This document shows, piece after piece, positions 20,054 through 31,465 of a stretch of DNA of 37,379 nt. Where the stretch lies: the NCBI GenBank assembly GCA_900155495.1, contig FTLJ01000047.1:1-37379 (forward strand), in the 5' to 3' direction. Within the stretch, counting starts at the first letter, position 1. The number at the start of each line of letters is the position of its first letter. The stretch comes from Porogramme epimiltina (lineage: Eukaryota; Basidiomycota; Agaricomycetes; Polyporales; Polyporaceae). The notes under the pieces are model-generated. The model saw only the letters and a program-made list of their open reading frames with translations, was not told where the DNA came from and did not search any database. The translations under genes were made by a program, and so were the position numbers.

Positions 20054-21702
20054 TGCAGGTGTTTCTGATACCAGACGTTAGCTCTGAGCCCCTTCACACG
20101 ACGTTCGGAAGAACATACAGGTGACGTCTGAAGAAGAGCCACGGACAAACAGATGTAGGAACAGACAGAGCCGATGCACGAGGACGTTGTCGGAGCGACG
20201 GGATGAGAAAACGCGACACGAGAGAAAGGGGGTGTAGAGATCTTGCGACGGGGTTCGATGAGACGGCGGCTAGGCAGGGACGGCGGGGACAGCAGACTCG
20301 GAGGCTTGGCGAGTGCCAGGGTAGAGTGAGGAGTGAAGAGACGGGATCGACCTGATATATAGCACGAGTTTTCAGCGGTGCACACACCGGTCAAAGCTCG
20401 GGGTGGAATTTTTCATCTTACACCTGGTGACCTACATAACCGCCACCATTCAGACACTCGGACCTGCGAGGCTGCCTACAAGACTTCGTTGCATCTAGCC
20501 AGGTGGTGGTCAATGAAACCCCTTTGACAGCCCCATGTCTGCCCTATCACGCAGTATGAATCACCGCGTGTAATGCTTCTTGCTGCTATTCTTTCACGAG
20601 GCAGACGTACGGAGCCGCTGCATTTCGTACGTACAATCTTCCGTCTTGGATGTCGCGTGTGAGCATTGTAGATAGTATACATACCACTTTGTTGAGCGAG
20701 CGGGTGATGTACAATGCTTCCGTGGACAGGACTTGGTAGTATCACAGCGTTCTGGGGGTGCAGCAAACACGATCTCCATCTTTGGGAGAATAGAATTTGG
20801 CGTTTCTATCAGCGACAGGAGCGGGGGAAAAGAATGGAACTACCCATCATGACATAAACACTTGGTCCGATGGGACATGAAAGCTCGAGTGTGCACACCT
20901 GCAGACAACCCAGTGGGCCAAACACGAATGCCTCGCGTTGAGTCATGAGTGCATGGGCCTAATGTGATCCACCGGCGATCCCGGACCTTCGAGCGAACGG
21001 GGGCCAGCTAGCTCTGAAGATCGAGTATCTGAGCTGAGACATCGGAGGAAAATCAGTGTAAATTGGATACATACGGCACAGGCGTGGTTTGAGTGGTTTG
21101 AGTTTATGGCACGATTCGAAATGAGAGGGAAACGGGCGGAGATGCACTGCATGCTGGAAAGAGTGCCGCCAACGCCTTAGGGGAATCCAGCGATATGCAT
21201 AAGCGCCTGTCCACCTGACGGTTGCCTTGTGTCTTTCGCCCGCCCCTATCCTGAGTTCTAGGTGTTTTGTGGTGGGTGCGAACATCGTTAGGCAGGCAAC
21301 ACAGCTGCGTGAAGGTGCTGCGAGACCACACAGCTGTCGTGGAAGACTGATGCACAGTGCCTCATCAGGGATCATATCTTGCATCATGCCGCAGTCACTC
21401 CTCTCGAACGATTCGAAGTTGTGTCCAGTGACACCCACCATGATGCTTCTCAGTACTAGTACAGGCCTGAACGAATGCACGATGGCCCTGTCGTGGACCT
21501 TGCACACTACATACCGGTCCGGATCTCTCCTTAATCGTTCATTCCATGCTTATCACTGGAACACCGGATGTCCCGCATGGTAGAGGCGGTCTTACTGATG
21601 CACACTTCGTCCTACGTATACTTAGGCCAGGACATTTGCCGTAGCTGAGCGGCATAGCAAACTCACATGTGCATCATGTATTTGTTCGAGGCACACGCCA
21701 GA
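20054..21702. other. Gene-poor region, promoter of HET gene 2 at its left end
   Basis: Frames of up to 182 codons occur on the minus strand (20959-21507), but their products are rich in Arg, Cys, His and Ser without any motif, and several overlap in other frames. I see no supported gene. Confidence 0.45.
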
Positions 21703-22070
21703 CGTTGATTCCTTCAAATATACATTCTGCTCTTCTACTTTGTACTAACTACCACCTCCCTCATTCTTTCGTTGTAAATATGGAGTGCGGGAGGACGTGG
21801 TGGTGCGCGTGCGCTAGACGCAACATGCCGAGGGGATAATGCTGGAGGTGCAGAGGAGAAGGTCTGGCGGGAAGGCTCGAAGAGGAGAGGATGAATGATA
21901 CAAACAACGCGGGGGTGGGGGGATGGACGGGGTAAACGCAGACGTGGACGCTGAGGGGGCACGAGACGCAGTGTCAACAACCGGATGGAGCCTGAGGGAG
22001 ACGAGAACGAGACACGGGAGACACGGGACGTAAGAAGGGCGCATGCGCCGCAGCGCCCTGGTAATGTACA
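21703..22070. repeat. Dispersed repeat, copy B (downstream of CDC55)
   Basis: This is the second copy of the element at 3550-3892, in the same orientation. It adds small insertions such as GGATGGACGGG and has the same end AATGTACA. It lies about 400 bp beyond the CDC55 stop codon. No frame is conserved with copy A. Confidence 0.65.
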
Positions 22071-22463
22071 GTAGTGTGTACGTTAGAACGGAGGTCCGAC
22101 GGTGGTCGCAACACGTGGGGCGGGAGGGTACGGCGACAATTAGTGGGGACGTGAGGTAGTGCAGTGTACCCGGCACGCCGGGGGCGACAACGAAGGGCGC
22201 TGCAACGCGCATGTATAGTACGTGGGGGATCGGGATGCGAGTGAGCGTGAGGCTTTGGGCTTCTTGCGGATGCAACGAGGGAGGGGAGGTCGTGATGAGG
22301 GGGTACGGGATGCAAATGCAATGTCTGTCTGGAGGTCTCGGTATCTCGGGGTCGTCAATCTAGGCTCCGTCGGTGTTGGCATCGTGTGTCGTGATACGTG
22401 AGGGGGAGGTCGGGTGGAAAGGAAGTGGGAGGGGTGCGGGGAGTGAGGATGAGGAAGGACAGC
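22071..22463. other. Downstream region of CDC55, no gene recognised
   Basis: GC-rich sequence with pyrimidine-rich minus-strand tracts between the repeat and the CDC55 stop. It probably includes the CDC55 3' untranslated region. Confidence 0.4.
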
Positions 22464-24297
22464 TCATGCGGCGCTGTACAAGAAGAGGTTGTTCGTAGCG
22501 GCAATCTGATAGAAGATGGTACTGAGTACGCAGACAGATGAGAGAAGCACATTGTTACTCACCGCAATGGTGTTCTCCCTCGGGTGCCAGCTCGCGTGCA
22601 GGATCTTCTTGTTGAAGTCGAGCGTCTCAAGCGCCATGTTCTCCCGCAGGCCGCCTGGCCGCATGCCGTTCTTCATGCCGGCCTTGTTGCCCGGTAGAGG
22701 GCCACCAATCTTCTTCGCCTTGAACGCAGACTTGTCCGCTTGCAGGACGACGTCACTGAGCGTCTCCACGTCGAATATCCGGAAGTAGTTGTGATACGAG
22801 CCCGTGAGCGCATGCCTGTGCGGGGAAAGAGACTAGGTCAGGGTCACGCGAGGGAAAAGAACGATTCTCCGGAAGTGGGGCGCAGCAGCCATGTGAAATC
22901 TCGAGGACTCACTTGTCATCGCCACTCCAAACACACTCGAACTTGTCGAAGATGCAATCGTTCTCGTAAAGATCGCACAGTTTGCCGCGGAGATGGTCGT
23001 GGATTGGGATCGTCTTCAGCGGCCGATTCTCCATGTTGATGTCCCAGATCTTGAGGTTCAGGTAGTCGCGCGACAGGATGTACCGCCCGTCGCGGCTGAA
23101 CTTGACATCTGAGATGGACGAGATGATCTCCGAGAAGAATGACCTGTTTGTTGGATCTTCCTCCTCCTCGAACACTACGCGAGAAGGTCAGCATTGCGTG
23201 ATGCGACAATATGAAAGTATGACGCACTCTTAGCGTGCTTGTCGCACAGTGCAGAATCCCGCATGTCAGCAAGCTTGATGTTGCTCTTCGAGCTGCTGTA
23301 CATGAACAGGTTACAGTGTAGGGGATGGAACTCGGCCGCGGTGATGACCTCAGTCAACTCCTCCATGTTCACGGGCTTGATGTCGACAATGTCTTTGATA
23401 TCATAAGTATATGAAATACACAAATTGCTGCCAGGACTTACTGAAGCTCCGGTCACTGATGTCAAGGTTCCAGAGGTTAATCCGGAGGTCGTCCGCGGAG
23501 ATATACGTCTCCTGGTCCGAGTTCACGGAGATGGAGTGGATGTGGTAAGCGTGCGCGTTAGAGTACACTTTGCGTGGTACGGCAGCGATGATGTTGTCTT
23601 GTTGCGTCATCCGGGGCAATCTCAGATGTTGTGGCGACATGGGCGCGGGTAATGACTTCTGTCCATCGAGCAGGTTGCTCTCCGAGACAACCCGTAGCTG
23701 CTTTTCGAACACCTTCCATAGCTTTATCGTCTTGTCTGCGTGGAGGCAAGTTGAGACGCAGTGGCGACGCAACGATCAACAGAGCGCCACGCACCGTTCG
23801 TAGATAGCAAGAAGTGCGCCGAATTCTGCCGTTTGCACCACTTGATCTTGTTGATCTTCTCCTCGATCTCCAGGGACTTGAGGTAGTCGAACTCGGGTTC
23901 GTGCGACTGGAACTCGGTGTAGAACTTGTACTCGCAGGTCTTTTTCTGCGGGCGGCACGGCGCGGGGGGTCGGGTCAGCACGCCGCAATCGTGACGGCAA
24001 TCACGGGCAGGCGGGCGCGAGACACGCGGGGCGCAGTGCTCACCATCTCATTGCGCTCGAAAAGGACGACGCGGCCACCCTTGTCGCCCGTTGCAAGGTA
24101 GTTGCCTGTCGAGTCGAACTCGACGGTCGAGATGATGTCGGCTGTGGGTGCGGGGCAAGCGGGATAAGACGCTCGGCGGGGTGGCTCGAGGGACAGGGCT
24201 CGGGCGACGCACCTTCTGTGATATCCTCTACCTCGCCCTTGTCGCCGAAGCATTGTGCGAACCGCCAACCGCCAGAACTGGACGCGTCCTGATCCAT
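22464..24297 (-). CDS. CDC55: PP2A regulatory subunit B (B55/PR55), WD40 protein
   Basis: Eight exons, read leftwards: 24297-24213, 24141-24044, 23945-23795, 23735-23442, 23392-23228, 23174-22913, 22815-22563, 22505-22464. All introns are GT-AG and phases fit, giving 449 aa, the usual length of fungal Cdc55/B55. Diagnostic sequence includes [15 protein letters not shown] and [14 protein letters not shown] at the N-terminus, [82 protein letters not shown] and [14 protein letters not shown]. The protein folds as a seven-blade WD40 propeller and directs the PP2A catalytic dimer to substrates controlling mitotic exit and checkpoints. The last exon is only 14 codons, ending [12 protein letters not shown]. 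It is head to head with COX9 (372 bp between starts), which may share a promoter. Confidence 0.96.
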
Positions 24298-24669
24298 GAT
24301 CGAGCTGTATGAGGATGGTACGATGGAAGTGCGGGGGTACTTGGAAAGCTGGGTCGGAGGCTATGAGGGACGGCTGGGGCGGGTGCGAGGCGATGGGCGG
24401 GGGCTGGGGTGGATGAAGCAGGGGATAAGGGCTAGAATACGAGAGAGTCTGGCCGGAAGTCCGTACCGTGGCGGGGTCGATCAAGGGAGCGAGTGAGCGA
24501 GACTGCAGTCGACTCTGTCTCAGTGCGCTCCCGCAAGCATGTTGACGCGTGTTTGGCTCAAGGCCACCGCCCACTTCCCCGGCGCCAGCGCCGTTCCGCT
24601 CTTCATCCCGACTTTGCCCTCGACTTCGTCCTCGTCGTCGCCCCCTCCACCCCCCGCACATCCCCAACC

Positions 24670-25007
24670 ATGATCAGACCCATCACCGGAAAGCTCAGGA
24701 AGCGCTTCTGGCTCGACCTCACCACCTCCCTGGGCCTCGGCACCAGCGCGGGCTACGCTTTCTGGTCAGTTCTATTTCCTCCTCTCCCATCGCGTCATGC
24801 GTCCTTACCCCCTTCCCAATAGGTACGGTGTGCACATCCCGCGCGGTAAGCATTTCGCCCTTCTCGCAGATCATCCATGGCTCGACGATGCTCCCCCGTG
24901 CCCTCTGATCGTCCGTTCGACCGCTGACTCGTGTTTGCCGCATTCCAGTCCAGCGCCAGGAGGAGTTCTACCTCAAGCTCGAGCGCGCCAAGCAGGCCCA
25001 GGAGTAA
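24670..25007 (+). CDS. COX9: Cytochrome c oxidase subunit VIIa (Cox9 type)
   Basis: Three exons, 24670-24764, 24823-24845 and 24949-25007, encode 58 aa. The gene is too broken up to appear as one frame. The product starts [17 protein letters not shown], has one membrane segment (about 18-34, [17 protein letters not shown]) and ends with a charged helix [17 protein letters not shown] near the start, the basic patch, the WYG/WWG-type motif at the membrane exit and the FY-L--E-K tail match the yeast Cox9 pattern (59 aa), a nuclear-encoded subunit of mitochondrial complex IV. The middle exon is only 23 nt. Phases agree across both introns. CDC55 lies head to head; the J-protein gene converges on it 318 bp downstream. 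Confidence 0.9.
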
Positions 25008-25325
25008 ATTTGGGAGCACCATGTAGCACACACCGAATCCCATTTCTTTCCTCTCCCTCCCCCCCCCCCGCTGGCAAGCGTGAACCTCACGCGCACCCTG
25101 CGCGCCCCATTATCAGCCGCGACCCGAGCCTGGACCGGACTCGGCACCCGCTCAGGCGCGTGTTTACACTGCGACATCACTGTCCTCGAGTTGCATAGAG
25201 CAAGAACGTATAGAAATGGAATAAATACATGATTAGATGGTGTATCCTCTTCAGAACGTCTGAAGCGAGCTATCGTATACAACCAGCACAATGCAATGAC
25301 GAGCGTACGACTAAGACAAACAGCA
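25008..25325. other. Convergent 3' intergenic region
   Basis: This stretch lies between the 3' ends of COX9 and the J-protein gene. It contains a run of ten or so C bases near 25060-25070 and AT-rich sequence (AATAAATACA, about 25220-25229) that could serve in 3' end formation. No gene was seen. Confidence 0.5.
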
Positions 25326-26866
25326 CTACTTCAACAGACCCATCTGCTTGAGCTTGTCGCAGCTCTCAATGGGCTCCTCGTCGATCTTCTTCACCTTCTC
25401 CCAGTCCGTCCCAAAGCCGAATATCCCCACCTCCTGTTCTTTCCGGCGCTGTTTGCGGTCTAAACCCCGCTGACACTGCGAGTAGAGGTCCTGTGTGTAT
25501 GCACGCTCGACGTTATGCTCAAATTTGCGTAATTGAGGCGTGTTGTGGTCGTTCCGCGCGAGCTCCGCGGCTATGGGATGCCCGGTGAACTCGGCTGAGT
25601 TGACGTGATACTTCACATTGAGGCCGTTCGTCGTCCGTTCGAGGTTGTAGCGCGCTGACGACGCAAACGAGAAGCGGGGGTCGGGAGTCGGTGGTGTCGT
25701 GAATAGGTTGGGGAGTGCATTGAGGAGGGAGAAGGCGAAAAGGATGAAGAGTGGAAGGAGCTGCATCCACGCGGACCGAGGCTCTGCCGCCTGCTGCTCT
25801 TGGCGCACATTTTGTCCACCCATGCGTGCTGTCCTGAATCCGCCGGGACCAAACGAAGCAGTAAACACTAAATAGGAGCGCTCGTTAGAAAGTTCATCTG
25901 CGTAGACGTTCGTAGCTGCTCACCACCGGGTCCGCCGAACCCACCACCGAATGATCCGCCATTCATACCACCACCGAAGAACATGTTGAACAGCTCTTCG
26001 GGGCTTATCTCTCCGTCGAAGCCCTCGGCCCTGAAACTTCCTCCGCGAGCGAATCCTGGTGACGGGCCAGATGAAGACATTCCGCTGAAGCGCGACTCGG
26101 GGTCGCCGCCATTCTGATCGTATATCGCTCGTTTCTGTGGGTCTAGTAAAGCCCTCAGTTAGGCTCACGAAGCGTGCAAATCCGACGAGCTGCTCACCTG
26201 ACAGAACCTGGAACGCCTTTGAGACCACTACATATAGAGCTTGGTTAGCACCACAGCGGGGACACTGCCTCAAACAACACTTACTCTTAAATGCTTCATC
26301 GGCACCAGGTGCACCATTCTTGTCAGGGTGCAGCGCGAGAGCGAGCTAAGTGCGCCACCGACGAATACAGTCTCAACAAGCTTTCCTGGAGAATGGTGCT
26401 TCCCGCAACACACCTTGCGGTAAGCCTTTTTGACCTCCCCCTCCTCGCACTCCCGCTTCAGCGACAGGATCTCGTAGTACTCTGTCGCCTTGCACGCGCG
26501 CACTCGCTTCACCACCGCCATGTTCTCCTCCGTATAGCTCTTCTTTGGCGCCCCATGTCCCCCAGCCCCCGCTCCTGACCCTCCGCCCTTCTCGTCCTCC
26601 TTGCCGGCAGGGTGCCGGTGTCGCGCACCCGCCGCGGACGGGTGCGCCTCGGCAGCGGTGGAGCTAGCGCCCGCACCCGACGTCGAGGATGCGGAGGACG
26701 ACGCCTCTTCAGACTCTATGATCTCGAGGAGCTTGACGGCCTCGGCGGTGGAGAAGAGGTTGATGGACTTTTGGCAGAACCGCCGCGCGGAGGGGTAGTT
26801 GGCTGCGTTGCGGTGTTTCTGCGCTATCGAGAGGCACTTGAGGGCCTCGTCCTTATTGCTCTCCAT
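25326..26866 (-). CDS. ER membrane J-protein (DNAJB12/Hlj1-like, DUF1977)
   Basis: Five exons, read leftwards, 26866-26414, 26345-26285, 26227-26198, 26142-25924 and 25867-25326, give 434 aa. The N-terminus MESNKDEALKCL matches the conserved start of this group. A Ser/Ala/Gly linker follows. The J domain runs about 128-192 with YYEIL, HPDKN (157-161) intact, and FKMVSKAFQVLSDPQKRAIYD. Next is a Gly/Phe-rich stretch with FDGEISPEELFNMFFGGG. One transmembrane helix lies at about 288-310 (WMQLLPLFILFAFSLLNALP), and the C-terminal DUF1977 region ends CDKLKQMGLLK. Such proteins sit in the ER membrane with the J domain in the cytosol and recruit Hsp70 to ER-associated degradation. The third exon is just 30 nt. 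It is head to head with the F-box gene. Confidence 0.92.
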
Positions 26867-27238
26867 GGTTTTCCCGAATAGACGGAATGTGCCAGCCGAG
26901 AGAGAGAGAGCGAGGACTGTGAGTGGGGGGCGGGTGGTGGGAGTCGGGTGAGTGGTCGTGGACGAAGGGGCGCAGTGACGAAATGGGAAAGGTACACGTA
27001 CCGTTCTGATACTGGTGTTGTATTACCCGATAACAACGGTTTGTTATGCCAAGCTTACTTTGATTAGAACCCAGGCTGTGACCTTTAAGGAGGCTGTATT
27101 AGCATATTCTTATACCGGCTACACCTAATTTAGACGTCAGGGCAGAGCATGATTAAGTCACTCGCGTGCGCGCTTACACACCCCTCAGCTACTTGGGTGC
27201 GTTCCACCATCTCGCTGACGTTCGTAGAGCCGTGCGGT
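26867..27238. promoter_or_regulatory. Bidirectional promoter region, J-protein / F-box gene
   Basis: A 372-bp spacer between divergent start codons. It includes a GA/CT repeat (AGAGAGAGAGAGCGAGGA, about 26898-26915) and AT-rich sequence around 27010-27130. No TATA box can be assigned with confidence. Confidence 0.45.
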
Positions 27239-28932
27239 ATGCAAGTCACCAAGGACAACGCGGCGGATGAGACTGAAGAGCTCGCACGCTTTAGACAGCA
27301 ATGGCTCGAGGAGGTCCGGAGTAAGAAGAAGGTGCAATCGGGCCAAGCCCCCGCCCCCACCAACGATCCCGCTCGGGACGGCGCCACCACCTCCAGCACC
27401 TCCAGTGCTCCTCACGACGCAGAGGCACATCCCTCCACCAGTCCCCACCGACCAGCACACCGCCGCGTGTCGCATGGCGCCTCTTCTTCCCCTCCACCCG
27501 TTCACCGCAAGGCGCACCCCGGCTCCGTCGCCGCGCAGCTCGGGCCGTCCCTCCAGCTCGCGGTAGACGTCTACCGGCGGGCCGTGCAGCACGAGCAGCG
27601 GAGCGAGCTCGACGACGCACTTCGGCTGTACCGCACCGCCTTCCGCATGGACCCGAACGTCGACCGCGCGTACCACCTCATCGAAGACGAGCTGTACCGC
27701 GCGGCCGCCGCGGCGCATCCACGTCGGCCGCACCACCAGAAGGCGCCATCCACGGGGAAGGCGGACGCGGTGGACGGCGTCGCGCACGAGATGCAGGCAC
27801 TGGACATCTCGCGCGGGCATGTGCCAGTGCCGGTCGCGCACGCGCGCGGAGAGGGATTCGTCTCGGGCACGCTCGCGAGTCTCGTCGCTGCGTGGCCGGT
27901 GGAGCTGGCGTTCGAGCCTGAAGACGAGAAGGAGAGCGTCCCGCTGGAGATGCTCCCGGATGAGCTGCTTGTTATCGTCTTGCGGCTGGTCGATCACACT
28001 GCGCTCGAGAGGTTCGCGCGAGTGAACCGGAAAGCGCGGGTTATCACGTTGGATGCCTCTATCTGGAGGCGAGTTTCGCTATTTCGGTTGTTGTCCTTGG
28101 TGCACTGACTTGATGACGTTTCTTGAAGGCCTATGGTCAAGACAATATACCAACCACCGCAGATAGCCGACGAGGAGGAAGTCGACGACCTAGTTACGAA
28201 GTATATGATGGACTACCGACGAGTTTACATTGAGCATCCGCGCGTGCGTTTCGATGGGGTCTACATCGCTGTCTGTCATTACATGTACGTACTTCGATCA
28301 TCAATGACATTCATTTTCGTTGATTGCCACACTTGTCCTACACTACAGTCGTAACGGCGTTGGAGAGAACGTCTGGGTGAACGTGCGTGCTAGGAGAGCA
28401 TATGAGCCTGAGCATGACGGATGCTGATGCGTACATGACCAATAGTACACTCACCTCATCACCTACTATAGATACCTGTGAGTGAATCTCTGCCTGATGC
28501 CGTCGCACTACTCACCACCCCGGGATAGACGGTTCTACCCCGACGGTCAAGTCCTATCTCTTCTCACCAATGAGGAACAAACACCATCGCACGTCATTCC
28601 ACTACTCAAGCCCTCTCTCCGTGCAAAGGTACGTGACCCGGCACTGCCGCCTACGCAATCCGATTCTCAACGATCCTCAGGGCTTTCTGATCGGTACATG
28701 GTATCTGGATGGCACCGAGCTACACATAGAGGACCTCCTGGATCCCGGATCTGGCGGCATGCGCTACTCATTCCAGATGATCCTCGACTTGCGCTCACGT
28801 CCTCTGGGCCGATGGAACCGCCTAGACCTCCGCACGTATGACTCCGTACATCTCGAGAGTGGAGAGGCAACACCGCTGGCACTCAAGAACGAGCGGCCAT
28901 TCTGGTTCTCGAAGGTGCGGTCGTACGCGTAG
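27239..28932 (+). CDS. F-box protein of the FBXO9/Pof7/Hrt3 type
   Basis: Six exons, 27239-28068, 28129-28284, 28349-28382, 28446-28477, 28529-28628 and 28681-28932, encode 467 aa. An ELARFRQQWLEEV motif (14-26) is followed by a His/Pro/Ser linker. A TPR-like helical region covers about 106-148 (VDVYRRAVQHEQ, DDALRLYRTAFRMDP), and the F-box about 236-276 (PLEMLPDELLVIVLRLVD, ARVNRKAR, DASIW). The C-terminal module has EHPRVRFDGVYIAVCHY, ITYYRYLRFYPDGQVLSLLT, FLIGTWYLDG and a final PFWFSKVRSYA, as in human FBXO9. These proteins are SCF ubiquitin-ligase receptors. The first intron (28069-28128) appears to use a GC donor (AG/GCGAGT); only this keeps frame and family sequence. An in-frame ATG at 27149 is possible, but sequence before MQVTKDN looks untranslated. 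Confidence 0.92.
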
Positions 28933-29266
28933 CCAACGCGACTACCAGCCTTTGGGCCCGACGAGGGGCAGGACGGGAATGAACTCGGATGTTTATGGAT
29001 TTACTACTCCCTAGAGACACACTTACGACATTAGTTCGAATATCCGATGAGGTGTTGTCCAACAACGTAGGCTGTCCAAAGACGAAGCTCAAGCCTTTGG
29101 GCGAACACTGAGCCTTGATCCTTAGTGCGACTGTTCACGTTCGATTAGGAACAGTACTGGTGTGGGCATCGTTAAGATTTTAGAGTGGAAGGAGCCCAAG
29201 ACGAAGGTGTCATAGAAGCGCATCGACGAGCTCACACAAGTCACAGGCAGAAACGAAAAGAGACCC
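28933..29266. other. Convergent 3' intergenic region
   Basis: This lies between the 3' ends of the F-box gene and the kinase-like gene. Nothing coding was recognised. Confidence 0.5.
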
Positions 29267-30701
29267 TTAGAATTGAAGAACACGACGTACAAACACGACC
29301 AGCCTCCAGCCGAGCTTATAGCTCAATACCCTATCCAAAAGATATGCCCACCAAGGCAGAGGAGGGGTTCTGTAGCGTGCCCATGTCTTCTGAAGTGGTG
29401 GGGACAGCTTCGACCAATACACATCGCTATCTGCCATCGCGTCGAAACCGATTACCAATTCAAGACGTGTCTTCAGCGTGTCTTCTGGGAGTCTATGCGT
29501 ACTGTCTCGGAAGAAGTCATACGCCTCCTCAGCTGTGAACCTGTCGTCCATCACATGTGTTGTCATTCTGTCGAAAAGTGCCACTAGGGCCGGTACAGCT
29601 GGTACCACTGTCTGCAACCCGAAAGTCGCTTGGTCAATAACGCCGGCATGAAGGCTAGAAGAGTGACATACGCAAAAGTGAAAGCGGAATAGGTTGCCGA
29701 GCATGGCGACGTCAAAGGCGAATGGGTTGTAATAGGGTGCCCCCCAGAGGGCGTCGTCGGACTTGTAGATTTCCGAACCGTGGAATGACTCATCGAACGG
29801 TCTGCGACACGTTTTGAGAGAGGTGTCCACAGGAAGCTGAATGGACTGGTCGAAGTCCATAAAGGCGTAGAGCACGTTGTCTCCACGCCTATGCTCACGT
29901 AGGTCGTTCTTGAGACCGGACCTATGATCTTGATCAAGCCTGAAGTGGTTGACGACGATGTTGTACTCGCATATATCCTTTTGGCGCATATTCAGTACCA
30001 CAGCGCGACGAGGGTCGCAGGGTACTCACACGGTGTACAATGCGACGAGAGTGAAGGAATATCAAACCCTGATAAAGAAAGCCAGTCATCGCAACAAGAG
30101 CAGGGTTGGACATGGAGAAAGACGCACCCGCAATAAGCAATCTATGAAGTTCAAGCATTCCCGGGGTGTCTGAATATCTCCTATGTGGACAGGATTTCCC
30201 CACCTGAGAGCGGATTAGCGACATACAATATACCTCGGACGCAACGTGGGACAGACATACATGGGCATGCTCACGACCACATACTCGTGTGGGGTATCGA
30301 GTATCTTCGACGGTGGAAGTACACATGGGAAAGTCTTTGGATCCTCATGTGAGATATACGGCAGAAGGTTCTCATAAATTCTGTGCTCTATGCTGTGTTT
30401 ATCAACGAGTTTGAGCATAACATCCCTGCCCAAGGCATCGCGTGCAGGAGCGAGGCGAGGCTATAGCAGTGGTATGTGAGACAACGGGATACTAGCCAAT
30501 AGCAGCACATACCTGTGTGTTAAAGTGAGACGGTTGCCAGGTTATATCCCGTCTGCAAGTAGCATAGGGCAGGGACACTGGCGGTGCTCCAATGGGTGTG
30601 CGCCACCGCACAGCAAATGCGGGCGCAGGTTTTTCGATAGCGTACACGTCGAGGCCTTGTGTTAGGAGCCAGGGACGGAATTGTGTCCAAAACTCGCTCA
30701 T
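29267..30701 (-). CDS. FunK1-like fungal protein kinase-like protein
   Basis: Six exons, read leftwards: 30701-30513, 30460-30261, 30203-30128, 30068-30030, 29977-29672, 29611-29267, 384 aa, all GT-AG and in phase. The N-lobe has VMLKLV with Lys80 and a following helix with Glu. The catalytic loop is HRDICEYN (167-174), and the metal-binding motif is MDFDQS (Asp209). Later blocks YYNPFAFDVAMLGNLF, FDRMTTHVM and DDRFTAEEAYDFF are typical of the kinase-like proteins expanded in mushroom-forming fungi. No Gly-rich loop is obvious in exon 1 and the N-lobe is short, so activity is uncertain although the key Lys, Asp, Asn and Asp are present. The fifth intron is 60 nt and would also read through in frame; the paralogue at 31466-32401 has a stop there, which confirms it. 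The upstream start is the least certain part. Confidence 0.75.
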
Positions 30702-31465
30702 CCGTGCTCTTGAAGGGTGGCCGTCAGACCCAAACTCATGTACAGGCCGAGGGATCTACGTGATGTAATTACAATGTTGTACCGTGAGCTTTACGCGAAA
30801 TTCTGAGGAGAGTCGGCCAATCAACCTACGTTTGGTATGGAAATCCCATTATGGATCTCACTTTCCATAGACATGACTGGTCCTACGCGGCGAGGTGACA
30901 CAATGCCTACGGAATGGGACGAAAGCTTGGAACTCAGAGCGGAGTTGAACTTCGTTCGACAAGGCTACTAACATCACTCGGGCAACGATCACGTGTCCGT
31001 AATTCGCTTGCCAATAAACATATCTGGCAGGGAGCCACAAGCAGCATGCCAGGACACCTCAAGCCGGCACTTCCTCTGGGTATTGGGCATAAGGATACGG
31101 GATATGACCCTCCCCTACCGTGACTAGAACATTGTCATACCCCACGCTCCCGCTCAAACATGAGAGGGTGGGGGGGGGGGGGAAAAAAAACCTTNNNGAG
31201 AGGGGGGGGGGGGGGGGGGAAACAGAACCTTGAGGCGGCGGGGAAGATGAGTAGCCGTACTAAATCATGTACAGGTCTTCGCGCCGAGTCTAGTCAATTA
31301 TATCATTTATCATGGATGCCCATTGTGAAGATGTAGTGACTGTCATAAGTTGAAACGTTACACTGAGGCTCTAGAAGTACTTATCCTAGTTTCGCACCAC
31401 AGTGCTGCGTACACTTCGCTGTCTACTCTGCCACACGAATCACAGGCAGAGACAAAAACAGACCT
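30702..31465. other. Spacer between the kinase copies, containing an assembly gap
   Basis: No gene was recognised. The left part should contain the promoter of the complete kinase gene. At 31161-31240 there are long G and A homopolymers around an NNN gap. About 25 bp of similarity to the complete copy extends past the stop of the second kinase copy (31438-31465). Confidence 0.5.
31161..31240. other. Assembly gap (NNN at 31195-31197) with mirrored G-run flanks
   Basis: The left flank reads GAGAGGGTG, a long G run, an A run, then CCTT. The right flank reads GAGAGG, a long G run, AAACAGAA, then CCTTGAGG. The two sides look like two noisy versions of the same sequence placed side by side at a contig join. 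Confidence 0.8.

Noticed and set aside
20959..21507. 182-codon minus-strand frame
   Set aside because: Composition looks random (many Arg, Cys, His), no motif, no splice context, and other frames overlap it.
29584..29937. Alternative minus-strand frame within the kinase-like gene
   Set aside because: It is a shadow in another frame of exon 5, which carries the conserved kinase-like sequence.
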